Origin: Globisporangium splendens
Lineage: Eukaryota; Oomycota; Peronosporomycetes; Pythiales; Pythiaceae
DNA: 64,000 bases
Reading direction: 5' to 3'
Assembly: GCA_006386115.1 (NCBI GenBank)
Contig: VFIW01000069.1
Location: forward strand, 62,001 to 126,000
In this document: positions 18,759 through 32,000 of the stretch, one piece after another
How positions within the stretch are numbered: position 1 is the first letter of the stretch
Layout of the letters: each line of letters starts with the position of its first letter
Position numbers and translations under genes: made by a program
The notes under the pieces: generated by a model
What the model was told of the DNA's origin: nothing
Seen by the model: only the letters and a program-made list of their open reading frames with translations
The model's database searches: none

Positions 18759-20433
18759 ATGTCGAAAGTCATGGTGCAACACAAATCCTTCTCGCCCAAG
18801 ACGCGGCAGACGGGCGTCGCCGTCAAGCACATCACACACACCCAGCTGCTCCACTTGGTGCGACGCGTCTGCGTACTTGCAGCCGCGATTATGTACGCCG
18901 CGCTCTCGCTTCTGGCGTCACTTCGAGCCGTGGACTCACTGAGAGGCGCGACGAGTCCGCTCACCGTCTATCGCAATTACTCTGCTGGTCTCATCACTGC
19001 GCACCTCGGCCATTGTTCGATTCGAGACAGCAAGCTGGCGGCCTCACTCCTGGAGAATGATGATACGGCCACGACCCCACTGCGGGACGACACCATGTAC
19101 TTGGAGTCACTGACGACGACGTCGTTCACGGGCTGCGCCTCGGTCGCCAAGTTCAATGCCAAGATCTACGACAACGCGCTCTTGCACAGCGACTTTCAGA
19201 AATTGGTCGAGGACAGCGCGTACAACCTCTCGTTTCTCTCGGACCACGAACTGATCCTTCCCGTCGTCGACTGTTCGTTCACTCCGCTGGCCGTCGGCGA
19301 CTTGACCTGCACACGCGTGTTTTACCTCACGCGACTCGAAAGCAACGCCGAGAAAATGCACGTGATCACGGTGTCAAAAGCGATCGTGAACTATGCCGTC
19401 CGAGAGCAGCACATAGAAGGCGCCACGACGCTCGTCAGCTTTACGTTGGTGAACGACATGAGCATGATCACGGACGTGCGGCATTACTTTGTCGTTGGGC
19501 TCGGGTTCCCGTACGACAGCCCGCCTACTTATGATATCTACGACCACTTGGAAGAGACTGAAGACGCCAAGTTGGCGCTGCAAAGTATCCCACGAAACCC
19601 GGCTCTAGAGCCGACCAAGATCGTGCACACGGCAAGACAGCGAGGGTTCTACATCAAGTCGCCAACGGACCAGGCAAACGTCAAGAGCATGCACTGGCCG
19701 CTCGATCTCGATCCAGTCTCGGTCATGAGCAAGTGGGTCTGGGAGGGCAAGACGTGGATCAGAGACTCGTGGGCGTAGGTACACTACATCCACGCCGTAT
19801 TCGCACTCAGCACAACCTATAACCTTTGCGTGCTGGTTCTCATCATGTACCGCAACTACCGCCTTGGCAAGATCTGGATCGGCGATGCATTTGCGCCTGT
19901 GTCCAACACGCTCATGTGTCGCGGCGCACTAGTACTCCTCTCGTGGATCGCCAATGGTGGGTGGATGATCACTGAGATCTGCTTTGCTTACGGCTACGAG
20001 TTCGCCAACATCCCATCGGTGTATATATTTCCTGAAACGTCAAACGCCGATATTTTGACACTGTACCTGTGCGTGGTCGATCTCACCGGGTACGTGTGCA
20101 AGGAACGCATTGATCCGGCATTCGTGGTATTTTCCCTTCAGTTCGGATTTGTCAATCACGTTGAATTAGGGCAGTTGGTTTTGCCCACCGCGTTCAAGCA
20201 GTACAGCATCGACAGCGCGATCCACCAGTTTGGAACTGGACTCGTATCCCTCTCCCCATACTTTGCATCGATCTCGCCACTGCGTCTCTGGACGATCAGC
20301 GAACTGCCAGCAAACAACATTTTGGTCATCACTGTTTCATTTTCAGCTATTTTGACGATCTACTTCTTTATCGCGGTCGCGTACGTTCTCACGTGGAAGT
20401 CGTACAAGCGATACCACCCGGAAAATCTGTACA
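18759..20433 (+). pseudogene. Multi-span membrane protein, copy A (nonsense codon, 3' end lost)
   Basis: The N-terminal frame (18759-19778) has a hydrophobic segment near residue 40 (VLAAAIMYAALSLLASL), then a long extracytoplasmic-type domain rich in S/T and acidic residues. It ends ...TWIRDSWA-TAG. The same frame continues immediately after the TAG into a hydrophobic block (VHYIHAVFALSTTYNLCVLV), then MYRNYRLGKIWIGDAF and at least four further membrane spans. The TAG therefore interrupts an otherwise continuous protein; a 36-nt GTAGGT...CTCAG segment could be read as an intron, but that is unusually short here. At 20433 the gene stops matching copy B and LINE-1 sequence begins. I do not know the family's function; the layout resembles large membrane-protein families of oomycetes. 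Confidence 0.7.
18765..20433. repeat. Inverted duplication, left arm (1,669 bp)
   Basis: Reverse complement of 40261-41929, same length with no indels seen. Encoded protein is identical over most of the arm; differences cluster in roughly the last 80 bp (about 20350-20433). Confidence 0.9.
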
Positions 20434-21645
20434 AGTGGATCAGCAACGGCATGGGAACCATCACCGCGGTGCCAGTATCGGAGAGGAGCCACACGGACTA
20501 CATTCAGATGCAACGGCAAGCAAACGGAGTTCTCTGGACAGGGGCTTACTGAGCCAGAGATGCTACTTGTCAACAAGACGTTGCAATGATCGAAGAAGAA
20601 ATAAAAACCATAGGGTGGACACTCAAACCGCACCCGCTCACGACGCACTGTCCGCGGCGGGTGCATGAGCGCATGCCCCCAAACAGCATCCAGAAGACAA
20701 TTGACCGAGCACGAACACGGAGGCTGCACAGCAAGCTGTATCAAGGTCTCGGAGGACTCGTAGACAAGCTCAACGAAGTCGCGAAAACTGATCAGTGGTA
20801 CAGTCATGTGCAGTATCGGCTACCAGCAGATCTATGGAAACAACGAGGATGTCTTACGCCGCATCAGATGTGGACGACATACCGGATTTCTACGATGCAG
20901 CTCAACCTGTTCCATCCGGGAAGGATCGAGTCTTCGGCGTGCCCAAGCAATGCCGGATGTGGGGAGACAAAAGAAACTATCTCACACATAGTCTGGAGTT
21001 GCAAGCGAGCACAAGCTGCGTGGACGGCCTTCCTCGGAAGATGGATGGGTCGAACATTGACGAATCAAGCACTCAACCTCTTCCTGCCTCAGATTGCTAG
21101 TCGCACAGCCCCGCCAGGTCAACGATCTTTGCTCCGGGAATTGGAAAAGCACTTCGGGTTCATTACTCCGGAACACTCGACAGCACTACAGAAACTCTGG
21201 TTTTCGTCACATCAAGCATCCCAGTATTGCTATGGAGAGCGAGAGTGGAAATAGTGCATTAGCGGCAACACGTCACTATCGAAGAGAGTACCCAGCGTGT
21301 GTGGATAGCGTGTGTGGACAGCGTGTGTGATGCAAGTGCGAGCTGTGGCTCATCGGATGAGAACGCTCAAAGGAGAAAGATCAATGCAACGTGCCTGAGC
21401 CAACTGCTCAGCGTACTGGAGAGACAAGACTTGTCGCGGCAACTGGGAGCATGGTCGACGGTGCGTTTGTATTTCGATGGAGGTGCACGCGGTAACCCAG
21501 GTCCAGGAGGCAGCGGCTGGGCAATCACCTTCCTGAATGAACGAAGCAATCAGTGGCAACTCAAAGCATGCGGCTATGCGCACATGGGACCAGAAGTCAC
21601 GAAAATTGGTGCGAGTACAGCGCACTGAAAGATGGTCTGGCATAC
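20434..21645 (+). mobile_element. LINE-1: 5'-truncated L1-like retrotransposon fragment
   Basis: The fragment starts after the reverse-transcriptase core. The frame 20586-21254 encodes the post-RT region with a C-x-C-type zinc knuckle near the end (ACPSNAGCGETKETISHIVW, then CKRAQAAW), typical of zf-RVT regions. A stop and short GTGTGTGGA repeats (about 21298-21328) follow. Next is an RNase H start, LYFDGGARGNPGPGGSGWAI (21469-21530), with the catalytic Asp in FDGG. A frameshift near 21612 precedes CEYSALKDGLAY, after which the domain is cut by LINE-2. Decayed and non-autonomous. It replaces the 3' end of membrane gene copy A. Confidence 0.8.
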
Positions 21646-24600
21646 ATCTTTATAATGTGAGGTATATTTAGGTTCATCGTCGTGACCTACAATATTCATT
21701 CTCCTACCTAATCTTCATTACGGATTTCATCTAGGAGTGTAAATGTGTCTATAGCGCGGATTGCACTAGATCACTTCTGAATGCTAAATAATCTTCGACC
21801 AGGGTAGCATGTTCTCTTGGTCCTATGTGAGGCTGCCTTGTGTTGTCCAATGACCTTGGGTCTTCCGAACTTCGCATAAGCCAATGCAGGACATCGCTGT
21901 CAAGATCCTGGGTGAGATTGTTGAAATCAGCTCTTTGAGTTGGGAAGTGGACCTGCGTCGAGGTTCTGGTGTCCATGGCTAGGTTGGCGGCTGAGTCCGC
22001 CATCTTGTTGAAGGCACGGTAGTGATGGTACCATCCTCGGATGTCGATGCAATCCGCGAGTCGTCGACTTGTCTGGTATAAACGCGCCAATCGGTGCTGT
22101 CGAGGGGACCGATGCATTCGCTGTTGGGAGATAATGAGTGCACTGTCTCCAGTCACGTACAACGGTTCGAAGTGACTGTGTTGGGCTTCTCGGAGTCCGT
22201 GTATGAGACCCCAGTACTCGGCAAAGTTGTTGGTCGTGTCCTTCCTGCTATATGCCATGCTCGCGGCCCAAATTAAACTGGCTGTGTGCGAGTCCTTGTG
22301 GACACGCACGATAATGGATCCAGTCCCTCCTGGTCCTGGATTGCCGCGTGATCCACCATCGAAAAACAACAGGTAAATGCCGCGAGTATCACTTGGAGTC
22401 AAGGGGATGGTGTCGGTTTGGCTGAGAAAGCAGTCGACATATGCCTTGAGAACTGCTGCAACCGTGTGACCGTCCGAGTCTCCATCTTGCGCTTCAGCGA
22501 GTCATGTGAGGTTTCGCATTCCTGCCTCTAATCTGGTCATCATGATCGCCATCTCAGCAGTCGATTCGATTGGATCCGAATTCATGCGTCGCAGATGCGC
22601 ACACCAAATGGCATGTATGAGCGACGCGCTCATATATCGCCACAGCATGTGTGCGACGGAATAGAGGTTATCTTGGAGATGTTCATTGGAGAACTTGTGT
22701 CCGATAATGTGTCTCTTGATCGTGGTCCATGCACGCCTTGGAGTATCTGGTAGATCCAGACTGAAGATCCAGATTGCGGGGTCGTGACCAGGAGTGATTC
22801 CGATCTTCGCCCATAGCGCATAAAGTAGTTCCACACCAGTTTGGCTTTCGGACACTCCCAGAATAGATGTTGAACAGAAGATTGGACAACTTGGGAACAT
22901 TCGGGATTCGAGTAGGATAGATCAGCTTTCTCATAGTTCCACATGGAGAGTCGGTTGGCTTTCAGCCGGAGAAGAGTCTGGGCTGTATAAACTGTAATCC
23001 CTGGGATGTTGTGTAATTCGCTCCATTGGATTAATTTCAGTCCTGGCCACAGAGATCCTGCTGTATGGACAGCTTTGTTGACTGCTGCATCTCGAGTATC
23101 TTTGCCAATTTGTGTCCTCGTTGCTGCAACTTGTTGCCGATAGAAAGATCTTGTCGTATTGTATCGTCCGTTGCCACCCCATAGTTGCACGATTCTTGTG
23201 AAACGTGGATGTGCATGGAACGACACCTTCTGCCCGTTCAAGTCTCTTGTTGCCATGATGTCACAGTCCGTTGCGGAGTGAACTCTATGCGTAGCTTTGA
23301 CTAGGGTCGTGTCGACGTGGGTCAGAGTTGCTTCACTGGTGTGCAGATGCCATTCGTGGTTGTAGTGACGTTGCCCGTTGTACAGCCGAAGCACATTTGT
23401 TTGCTGTGGCCGATACAGAAGCTGTGGGAAGTTGGATACCAACGTAGCACATAACCGCTTGAGCGCTCGAATAGACGGCCGGGAGAATCCAGAGATTCCA
23501 CATGTTGGGATGAAGTTAAGCACTCCTGATCTTATCCACTCCCATCGAAGTATGTCACCCAGTTGTGCTGTTCCAACTGATAATGATGTGTGAGCAAGCT
23601 TGTATGGGGAGCCGTTGGAATCAAGAAGCCACCCATCTGCAGTCGAGGTCATGTATGGCAGCCATTCTGCACAGAATGTCCCACGTAGCTTTCGTCCTTC
23701 AGCGGCGATACCTGGAAGCCTGTCAGACATTTTAGAACTGAGGTCGATCTGGAACACATCGCCGTCCCATTGAGTCTGCACAATTGTCGACTTGAAGTGC
23801 TCGTAACACCAACGTACATTATCACGTTCTCTGGGCTCGTAGGGTCGAGAATGGAGCGACGTACACAATGCTGCGCCAGTTGTCCACATGTTATCACGAA
23901 GCTGGGATGGCCGCCTTGGAATTGCATCGAGCGGCGTGATGTACGTCGAAGAAGCCCTTGTGTTGTGCAGCAAGATTTCCCCGATGACCTGATCGATGTG
24001 AGAGGTAGTGATTGCCCATTTGGAGATTGCTGTGGCACTCATCGTCATCAGCTCAGTTCTGATGTTGGGTACTGACAAGCCTCCATTCATTTTTTTGAGC
24101 TCAGCTTGTTCTTCCTTCATCCACGATTTCGCAGGCTTACCATTCCTTGAGCCCCAGACAAATTGTTTCACTAGGTTGTGTAGCTGATTGACAATAGCCG
24201 TAGAGGGCCAGGAGTGCCTGGCCACGTAAAGCACTTTGGGTATGATGACGGCACTGGCAATTGCTGCGCGTTGGGCGACAGAGTAAGTTTTGAGACGCGC
24301 AAGTCAAAGTCTGACACGTAAGGCTTGGATGCACTTGGACCAGTTACTTGCATTCGAAGGCGTTTGTCCGACTTGGATACCGAGGTAGCGGCAATGTTCC
24401 TCACGTTGTAGCACATGAATGTCACTGACTGACTCTTCGGTAGAGCTAAATTCCTTGTTCAGCGGTAATACTGCAGATTTGTGCCGATTGACTCGAAGCC
24501 CAGAAGCTGCTCCATATTTGTCCAGGATTGCAAACACGGCATTGATATCCTTGGGATCGCTAAGATAAATGGTCGTGTCGTCTGCGTATCCTCCAAGTCT

Positions 24601-25800
24601 GACTTCAGTTGCGCATCCTGCTGCCTGGAGTTCAACGCCGTGTATTTCGTCACTCTCTTCGATTTTCCGATAAAGAACCTCTAACGCCAAGATGAAGAGA
24701 AGAGGGGCCAGCGGACATCCTTGACGAATTCCGGATGTTACGTTGTACTTTCTCGACAGGAAACCGTTGACAATGAACTTGTAAGTGGTTTGAGAGTGTA
24801 ACACCTTCACTAAGTGTACGAACTTCAATGGGAATCCAAGATGCTGGAGCGCTGTGCCAGAAAGCTGCGATCGATTGAATCATAGGCTTTAGCAAAATCA
24901 AGGAGCAACGCGATCGCTCTGGACATGGCGGGGTCGCTCGTGGCCCGCTGTTGTGCAGCCAATAGCACATCGATCGTAGTCGAGATTACTCGCCCTGGAA
25001 CGAAACCAGCTTGCATGTGATGGATAAGCCAAGGGAGCACAGTTCGTAATCTGGTTGCAAATATCCGTGTGAATATTTTGTAATCAGAGTTGAGGAGTGC
25101 GATTGGCCTGTAGTCCAGCGGCGATGCAGCAGAGACGGACTTTTTTATGCAGTGAATATGGGCTTCACTGAACGAACTTGGTAGAACGCATTCGGGTATC
25201 CACAAGTTGAAAAGTCGCTCGAATAGACCGGTAATCTCGTCGCAGTGGTCTTTGTACCAGTCGTTGCCGAGTTCGTCAGGACCGTGAGCTTTGCTTCTCT
25301 TGCGTTTCTTCACAGCCTGTTTAATCTCACTCGAATTGATCGGTTTGAGCAGGAAGCCTAATCTGTCCGACGGAGGAATAGCTGTTCCTGGATCAAGGAT
25401 TTGATCAATGTCAGTTTGCAGAGTGGGTGCCTGTTGCATGATTGATTTCCATCCTTCTCCCATGTCGTCAGCAAGTTCTCGTGAACGCATGGGTCCGTAA
25501 GTCGCTGTGCCACCGAGTGTGAAGATATTGTTGTCAAGGAACTTGGTCGAGATACGCTTGTAGAAGGATTTGCTCGTTTTTCGTTCATGATGCATGTGCT
25601 CCCGAAAAATGCGGTCCCGTTTCGAAGCCTGCCACTTAGCTTTGCATTCTGCAATGGCACGACGGATACTCGTGGCGGTGGTAAGAAACTCTTGCGACAA
25701 CTCCACGTTATGATCACCCACTGCTCCACCAGAGTGATCGAGCATCTGCGCTTCTGATTCTGAGAGGCGTCGTTTCAACCACTCGATCTGAATCCTCGAT
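21646..25800 (-). mobile_element. LINE-2: L1-like retrotransposon with RT and RNase H, decayed
   Basis: Read on the lower strand, it runs from about 25798 (IQIEWLKRRLSESEAQ) through the RT. RT motifs include SKAHGPDELGNDW, YRPIALLNSDYKIFTRIFAT, LLLDFAKAYDSID (motif A), IRQGCPLAPLLFILALEVLY (B) and GGYADDTTIYL (C). The thumb/connection region (24234-22630) follows, then a C-terminal RNase H: LLFFDGGSRGNPGPGG, NFAEYWGLIHGL, GDSALI and DSAANLA (D-E-D-D catalytic set), with TAG at 21749. Frameshifts near 24830 and 24300, and in the 22,800-22,400 and 22,500 areas, break it into several frames. No endonuclease or ORF1 was seen, so it is 5'-truncated. The 3' UTR ends in CATTATAAAGAT. It interrupts the RNase H of LINE-1. 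Confidence 0.85.
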
Positions 25801-26058
25801 CAATGTGGATCTCACGAACAATCGCTTTGCACTTTGACTGCGGACGATCTTCTGCTTTGCTGCAAGAGCTTGATATCGTCAGACAGGAGGACAACAAGGC
25901 GTTCATTCCAACAGCGAGTAAATGGGATGCGTATTACAATGAGTAACTTGCCATGATCGTCTTCCTACCAAATTCCACCGAGAGCGAGCAACACAAGGCT
26001 ATGCACGAGACTCGAGAGTGTGGGTAACAACCACAGAGGTAAGGCACACAATGAGTTC
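25801..26058. other. Interval between LINE-2 and the DMXL/Rav1 gene 3' end
   Basis: 258 bp. A 48-codon frame on the + strand (about 25805-25945, MWISRTIALHFDCG... to DAYYNE-TAA) looks protein-like but matches nothing I recognise. It could be a remnant flanking the LINE or part of LINE-1's original target. Confidence 0.3.
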
Positions 26059-29000
26059 TTAGAACAGTTTGCTGAGCGAGGGCACCTTGAGCCGCTGCAC
26101 AGATCCATCGGTGCCACTTGTGAAGAAATAGTCATCAGTCGCGACGGCGTCAGTCACTCCCCACGACGAGCTCGTCTGCATCAAACCAGTGCGCAATAGT
26201 AACCACAACGCATAAGGCAAGTCAGAAATAATCCCAGGATGATAATTGTCGGGTAGAACAAGTCCGGTAAAATGAACATACCACATTGATGGCCATGTTG
26301 GAGGCAGCGTCGCCGAGAATGTTGGATGCTGCATCCCCAAGGAACGATGGCTTGGCATGCACTTTGCTCAGCGACGTCACCTCTCGGAAAAGCGGCAGCG
26401 ACCAGATCTTGACATCGCCACTCGCCGAGCCCGACAACACACAATAGCCGCTCGGGTGCAGCTCGAGGGTCGTGATCGCGGTTTCGTGCGCATTCGTCAC
26501 GGTGTGCAACACGCGCCGCTGGCGAACATCAAACACGCTGATCGAGCCACCTTCGCCGCCCGAGATCAAGAGCTGATGGGTCGACGAGAACACCACCGAG
26601 GCAGCTCCTGCGGGGTGGCACACTGGGGCTGCCACCAGTGCCTTGGAGTTTGGAAGCAGCAAGTCCCAGATGCATACGCTTTTCTTCCTGAAAATGCGTA
26701 ATCACACATGATTAGAATGAACTCACGTTATACCACCTCGGGAGAGATAAATAGTAAAAAAAAGTCGATTCACATACTCGGAAGAGCTTCCAACTGTGGC
26801 CAAGAAGCTACTCGAGTTAATGAACGTCAGTGCTTTCGCTCCCTTGTCATGGCACTGCCATTTGTTTTCATTCACGTCATTTAGATCAGTTAAACCGTTT
26901 TATACGAAGAATCAAGGCAAAACGGGGCGTTGAAACATTTTGCGTACCTCTATCTGGCGATAGCAAAGTTCGCGGTCCAAATTACTGAACTTCCACATAA
27001 ATAAGCGACCCAGGGTATCCACAGCACCCATCTACAAAAGAAGAACAAACAATGCGAGAGATGAGCCAAACGCAGGTATGAACGTCTCTTCTTGGACAGC
27101 TACGTGACATTCAAACTGAGCTGATGACGATGAGTGCCACAGCAGTCTCCAAATGGGCAATCACTACCTCTCACATCGATCAGGTCATCGGGGAAATCTT
27201 GCTGCACAACACAAGGGCTTCTTCGACGTACATCACGCCGCTCGATGCAATTCCAAGGCGGTCACCCCAGCTTCGTGATAACATGTGGACAACTGGCGCA
27301 GCATTATGTGCGTCGCTCCATTCTCGACCCTACGAGCCCAGAGAACGTGATAATGTACGTTGGTGTTACGAGCACTTCAAGTCGACAATTGTGCAGACTC
27401 ATTGGGATGGCGATGTGTTCCAGATCGACCTCAGCTCTAAAATGTCTGACAGGCTTCCAGGTATCATCGCTGAAGGACGAAAGCTACGCGGGACATTCTG
27501 TGCAGAATGGCTGCCATACATGACCTCGACTGCAGATGGGTGGCTTCTTGATTCCAACGGCTCCCCTTACAAGCTTGCTCACACATCATTATCAGTTGGA
27601 ACAGCACAACTGGGTGACATACTTCGATGGGAGTGGATAAGACCAGGAGTGCTTAACTTCATCCCAACATGTGGAATCTCCGGATTCTCCCGGCCGTCTA
27701 TTCGAGCGCTCGAGCGGTTATGTGCCACGTTGGCATCCAACTTCCCACAGCTTCTGTATCGACCACAGCAAACAAATGTGCTTCGGCTGTACAACGGGCA
27801 ACGTCATTACAACCACGAATGGCATCTGCACACCAGTGAAGCAACTCTGACCCACGTCGACACGACCCTAGTCAAAGCTACGCATACAGTTCACTCCGCA
27901 ATGGACTGCGACATCATGGCATCAAGAGACTTGAACGGGCAGAAGGTGTCGTTCCATGCACATCCACGCTTCACAAGAATCGTGCAACTATGGGGTGGCA
28001 ACGGACGATACAATACGACCAGATCTTTCTATCGGCAACAAGTTGCAGCAACGAGGACACATATTGGCAAAGATACTCGAGATGCAGCAGTCAACAAAGC
28101 TGTCCAAACAGCAGGATCTCTGTGGCCAGGACTGCAATTAATCCAGTGGAGCGAATTACACAACATCCCAGGGATTACAGTTTATACAGCCCAGACTCTT
28201 CTCCGGCTGAAAGCCAACCGACTCCCATGTGGAACTATGAGAAAGCTGATCTATCCTGCTCGAATCCTGAATGCTCCCAAGTTGTCCAATCTTCTGTTCA
28301 ACATCTATTCTGGGAGTGTCCGAAAGCCAAACTGGTGTGGAACTACTTTTATGCGCTATTGGCGAAGATCGGAATCACTCCTGGTCACGACCCCGCAATC
28401 TGGATCTTCAGTCTGGATCTACCAGATACTCCAAGGCATGCATGGACCACGATCAAGAGACACATTATCGGACACAAGTTCTCCAATGAACATCAAGATC
28501 ACCTCTATTCCGTCGCACACATGCTGTGGCGATATATGAGCGCGTCGCTCATACATGCCATTTGGTGTGCGCATCTGCGACGCATGGATTCGGATCCAAT
28601 CGAATCGACTTCTGAGATGGCGATCATGATGACCAGATTAGAGGCAGGAATGCGAAACTTCACACGACTCGCTGAAGCGCAAGCTGGAGACTCGGACGGT
28701 CACACGGTTGCAGCAGTTCTCAAGGGCTATGTCGACTGCTTTCTCAGCCAAACCGACGCCATCCCCTTGACTCCAAATGATACTCGCGGCGTTTACCTGT
28801 TGTTTTTCGATGGTGGATCACGCGGCAATCCAGGACCAGGAGGGACTGGATCCGTTATCGTGCGTGTCCATAAGGACTCGCACACAGCCAGCTTAATTTG
28901 GGTCGCGAGCATGGCGTATAGCAGGAAGGACACGACCAACAACTTTGCCGAGTACTGGGGTCTCATACACGGACTCCGAGAAGCCCAACGCAGTCACTTC

Positions 29001-32000
29001 GAACCGTTGTACGTGATTGGAGACAGTGCACTCATTATCTCCCAACAGCGAATGCATCGATCCCCTCGACAGCACCGATTGGCACGTTTATACCAGACAA
29101 GTCGACGACTCGCGGATTGCATCGACATCTGAGGATGGTACCATCACTACCGTGCCTTCAACAAGATGGCGGACTCAGCTGCCAACCTAGCCGTGGACAC
29201 CAGAACCTCAACGCAGGTTCACTTCCCAACTCAAAGAGCTGCTTTCAACAATCTCACCCAGGATCTTGACAACGACGTCATGCATTGGCTTATGCGAAGT
29301 TCGGAAGACCCAAGATCATTGGACAACACAAGGCAGCCTCACATAGGACCAAGAGAACATGCCATCCTGGTCAAAGATTATTTAGCATTCAGAAGTGATC
29401 TAGTGCAATCCGCGCTATAGACACATTTACACTCCTAGATGAAATTCGTAATGAAGATTAGTTAGGAGAATGGATATTGTAGGTCACGAAGATGAACCTA
29501 AATATACCTCACCTTATAAAGATAAAGCTACGTGACATTCAGCAAGTGTCAAAGCAATCAACATACCTGTTGACCGAGGTTATCAAACTTGATTTTCTTG
29601 ATATCACGTCTCGACGAAAGCGATGGACTCGAAGGATATGGCTGCATGACATGCATCGAGAATGAGACTACTACTCGAGAAAACATTATAGCAAACAACA
29701 CGATCATCAAACAAGCAACGTACCGCGACGACTTCTTCCATCTGAAACGAGCACACGGCGCTTAAACTGTCGTAGGACCACAAATGTACCTTGCCCTTTT
29801 GGTTCCCCGACACGAAAAGCGGCAAAAATGGATGTGATTCCACTGCCGTTGGCTTGAAGCTTGGCGCTTTTGCATCCGAAAGAGGCGACGATGTTCCGGA
29901 AAGCAAGGACGCCGACGACGATGAGGGCGAGCCTGATAGCATTCGACTCCCGATAGAAAGTGGTGGACCCACAACAGAATTCAATTCCGAGCTTCCCGAA
30001 TTCTCGCCGACAGTACGGCGTCGAGCCGGTGGTGGCAATGGATTGCTGTCGGAGAAAAATGACGTCTGCGGGTTTGCATACATGCCTTTGAACTGGAATT
30101 TACTGCCATCCGAGTAGTCCACGCAAGCGGTTCGACAAATGCCTTTGCTGCTGCACAAAATCATCTCGGCCATCTCCGCCGTCGCACGGTTGAAGCACAT
30201 ACTCTTGATCGAGACCTCGCTTCGATAAATGCAGCTCGAGTTGAGCTGTACTGCTGGAGCCGACTGGGTCTGTATGCGTTTTTCGAAGGGATCCACGAGA
30301 TCTGCGGCTCGTGGTGTTCCAGAGGCGGCCTTGCCTACGACGCTTGACAGCAAAATCTTCTGAGATCTAGTTAGTGCCGCTTTCTTTGAGGGGAGTTCCG
30401 GCAAATGACCCCAACGAATCTCATCCTTTATCTTCTCGCTGCAGCATTCCATCTGCGCATTAAGCCGCAGCAAGAGCTCGTCTTTTTCTGTAAGCATCTG
30501 CAGCAGGAGCAGCCATGGACAACGAGTACACGTACATCCGAGCAGCCGTCGTGTATCTCGAGCATCTTTCTTTGTAGGTGACGAGGACCCCGTGGTGGGA
30601 GTGTTAGCATTGCCTTTTGTCGCTTCACTTCCTCCAGCAGCAACCGAAGAAGAAGGCACAGACGATACTGCAGACACGTCAAATGGACGGAAATACGAAT
30701 CTGCTAGGTCGCATAGCAGCCGTTTGGTTGCATATTTGGAAAGCTTGGAATTGTACGTCGTCCAGGCTTGTGCAAGCTTTTTTGCCGCAATCGTGGAGTT
30801 GCTTGCTGGAACCATCCCGTCCACTGCGATCTTTGAAATGTGTGCAGGCATGCCACTCGCACTCGTCATCAACACCAGCGTCCAATACTGGCAGTAGGTA
30901 AAGTATGGTGACGACGGCGCACTCGAGAGCTGCAGGCGATTCGTTTTGACGTCAGCGACGAACGTGTTGAGGTCGTCTTGAAGCATCTCGATCACTTGAT
31001 ACAGCATCGGGATATCTTGTACAAGAGACGATGTGGGAACCGCACCAACATTTGCTGCTTTTGTCGCGTTGCGGCTCGCGGCGCAGTGCGCGCAGGCGTC
31101 TGCAATTGCAATCTCCTTCAGCTCGTCGAGCGCTTTCTTTGGAAGTGCATCCTTGTGCGGGAAGATCATCCCCAGCGATCGATATACACAGCAAGGACTT
31201 CGACTATAGCGGCAACAGATACAAATCACGCTGTAGATTGCTGCCATGGCTACGCGTACGTATTCACCACTCGTCATGAGCGATCGCTGATCTGACGGCT
31301 TTGCGTAGTAATAGTGCAGCCAAAGCAGTAGCCGCGACGCAGCAGACAGGAGTTGAGAACATGTTTGGTCGACTCGTTTTGTGTGCAGCTGATCCGTAGA
31401 CGAAGCCATGAGGTCACCCAATCCGACTAATGTGATGCCTTCCGTGATGATCTCAATGAAATGCGGCAGTGGGCTCACAAACTGAGGTAGTAGCTGACTC
31501 TCTGAAGAATCGTGCACATCGGATAACCTTTTGTTCCAGCCAGCAAACAAGAAATCCAGTCCTGCTAATCGCCCCGAGTGAACAAGCGAGTGCACGACCG
31601 AACTTCGCAAGACGCTTTCAACGTATCGTTGCTCTGTTTCCAACCTTCTTTCCATTGTAAAATCGCCACCACGAGCAACAATGCACTGAATTTCCTCATT
31701 GATTCGATCTTCAAGCTCGAGTTTCCCGTTCGTCGTCGTGACAGCAGTCTTTGCATCCATCGATTGTCGGATCCCCTCAAGAAAGGTAGCGTACAAACAG
31801 TCCACTTGCGAGCCCAACGCAGTGATCAAAATGCGATGGCGACACGCTAGGAACGCTGCGACTTCTGTACACGTTGGCTTGTCACGACAGAATTGATGGA
31901 AGGTTTTCGCAAAATCACGCTGTTGAAGCAACGCTGGTATCTGAAGCCCCATGCCCAGCAGTCGACTCAATGCCAACGTCTGGAGCTCCACGATCTGCAT

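Noticed and set aside
25805..25945. 48-codon frame beside LINE-2 as a new gene
   Set aside because: Too short, no recognisable motif; likely remnant sequence.
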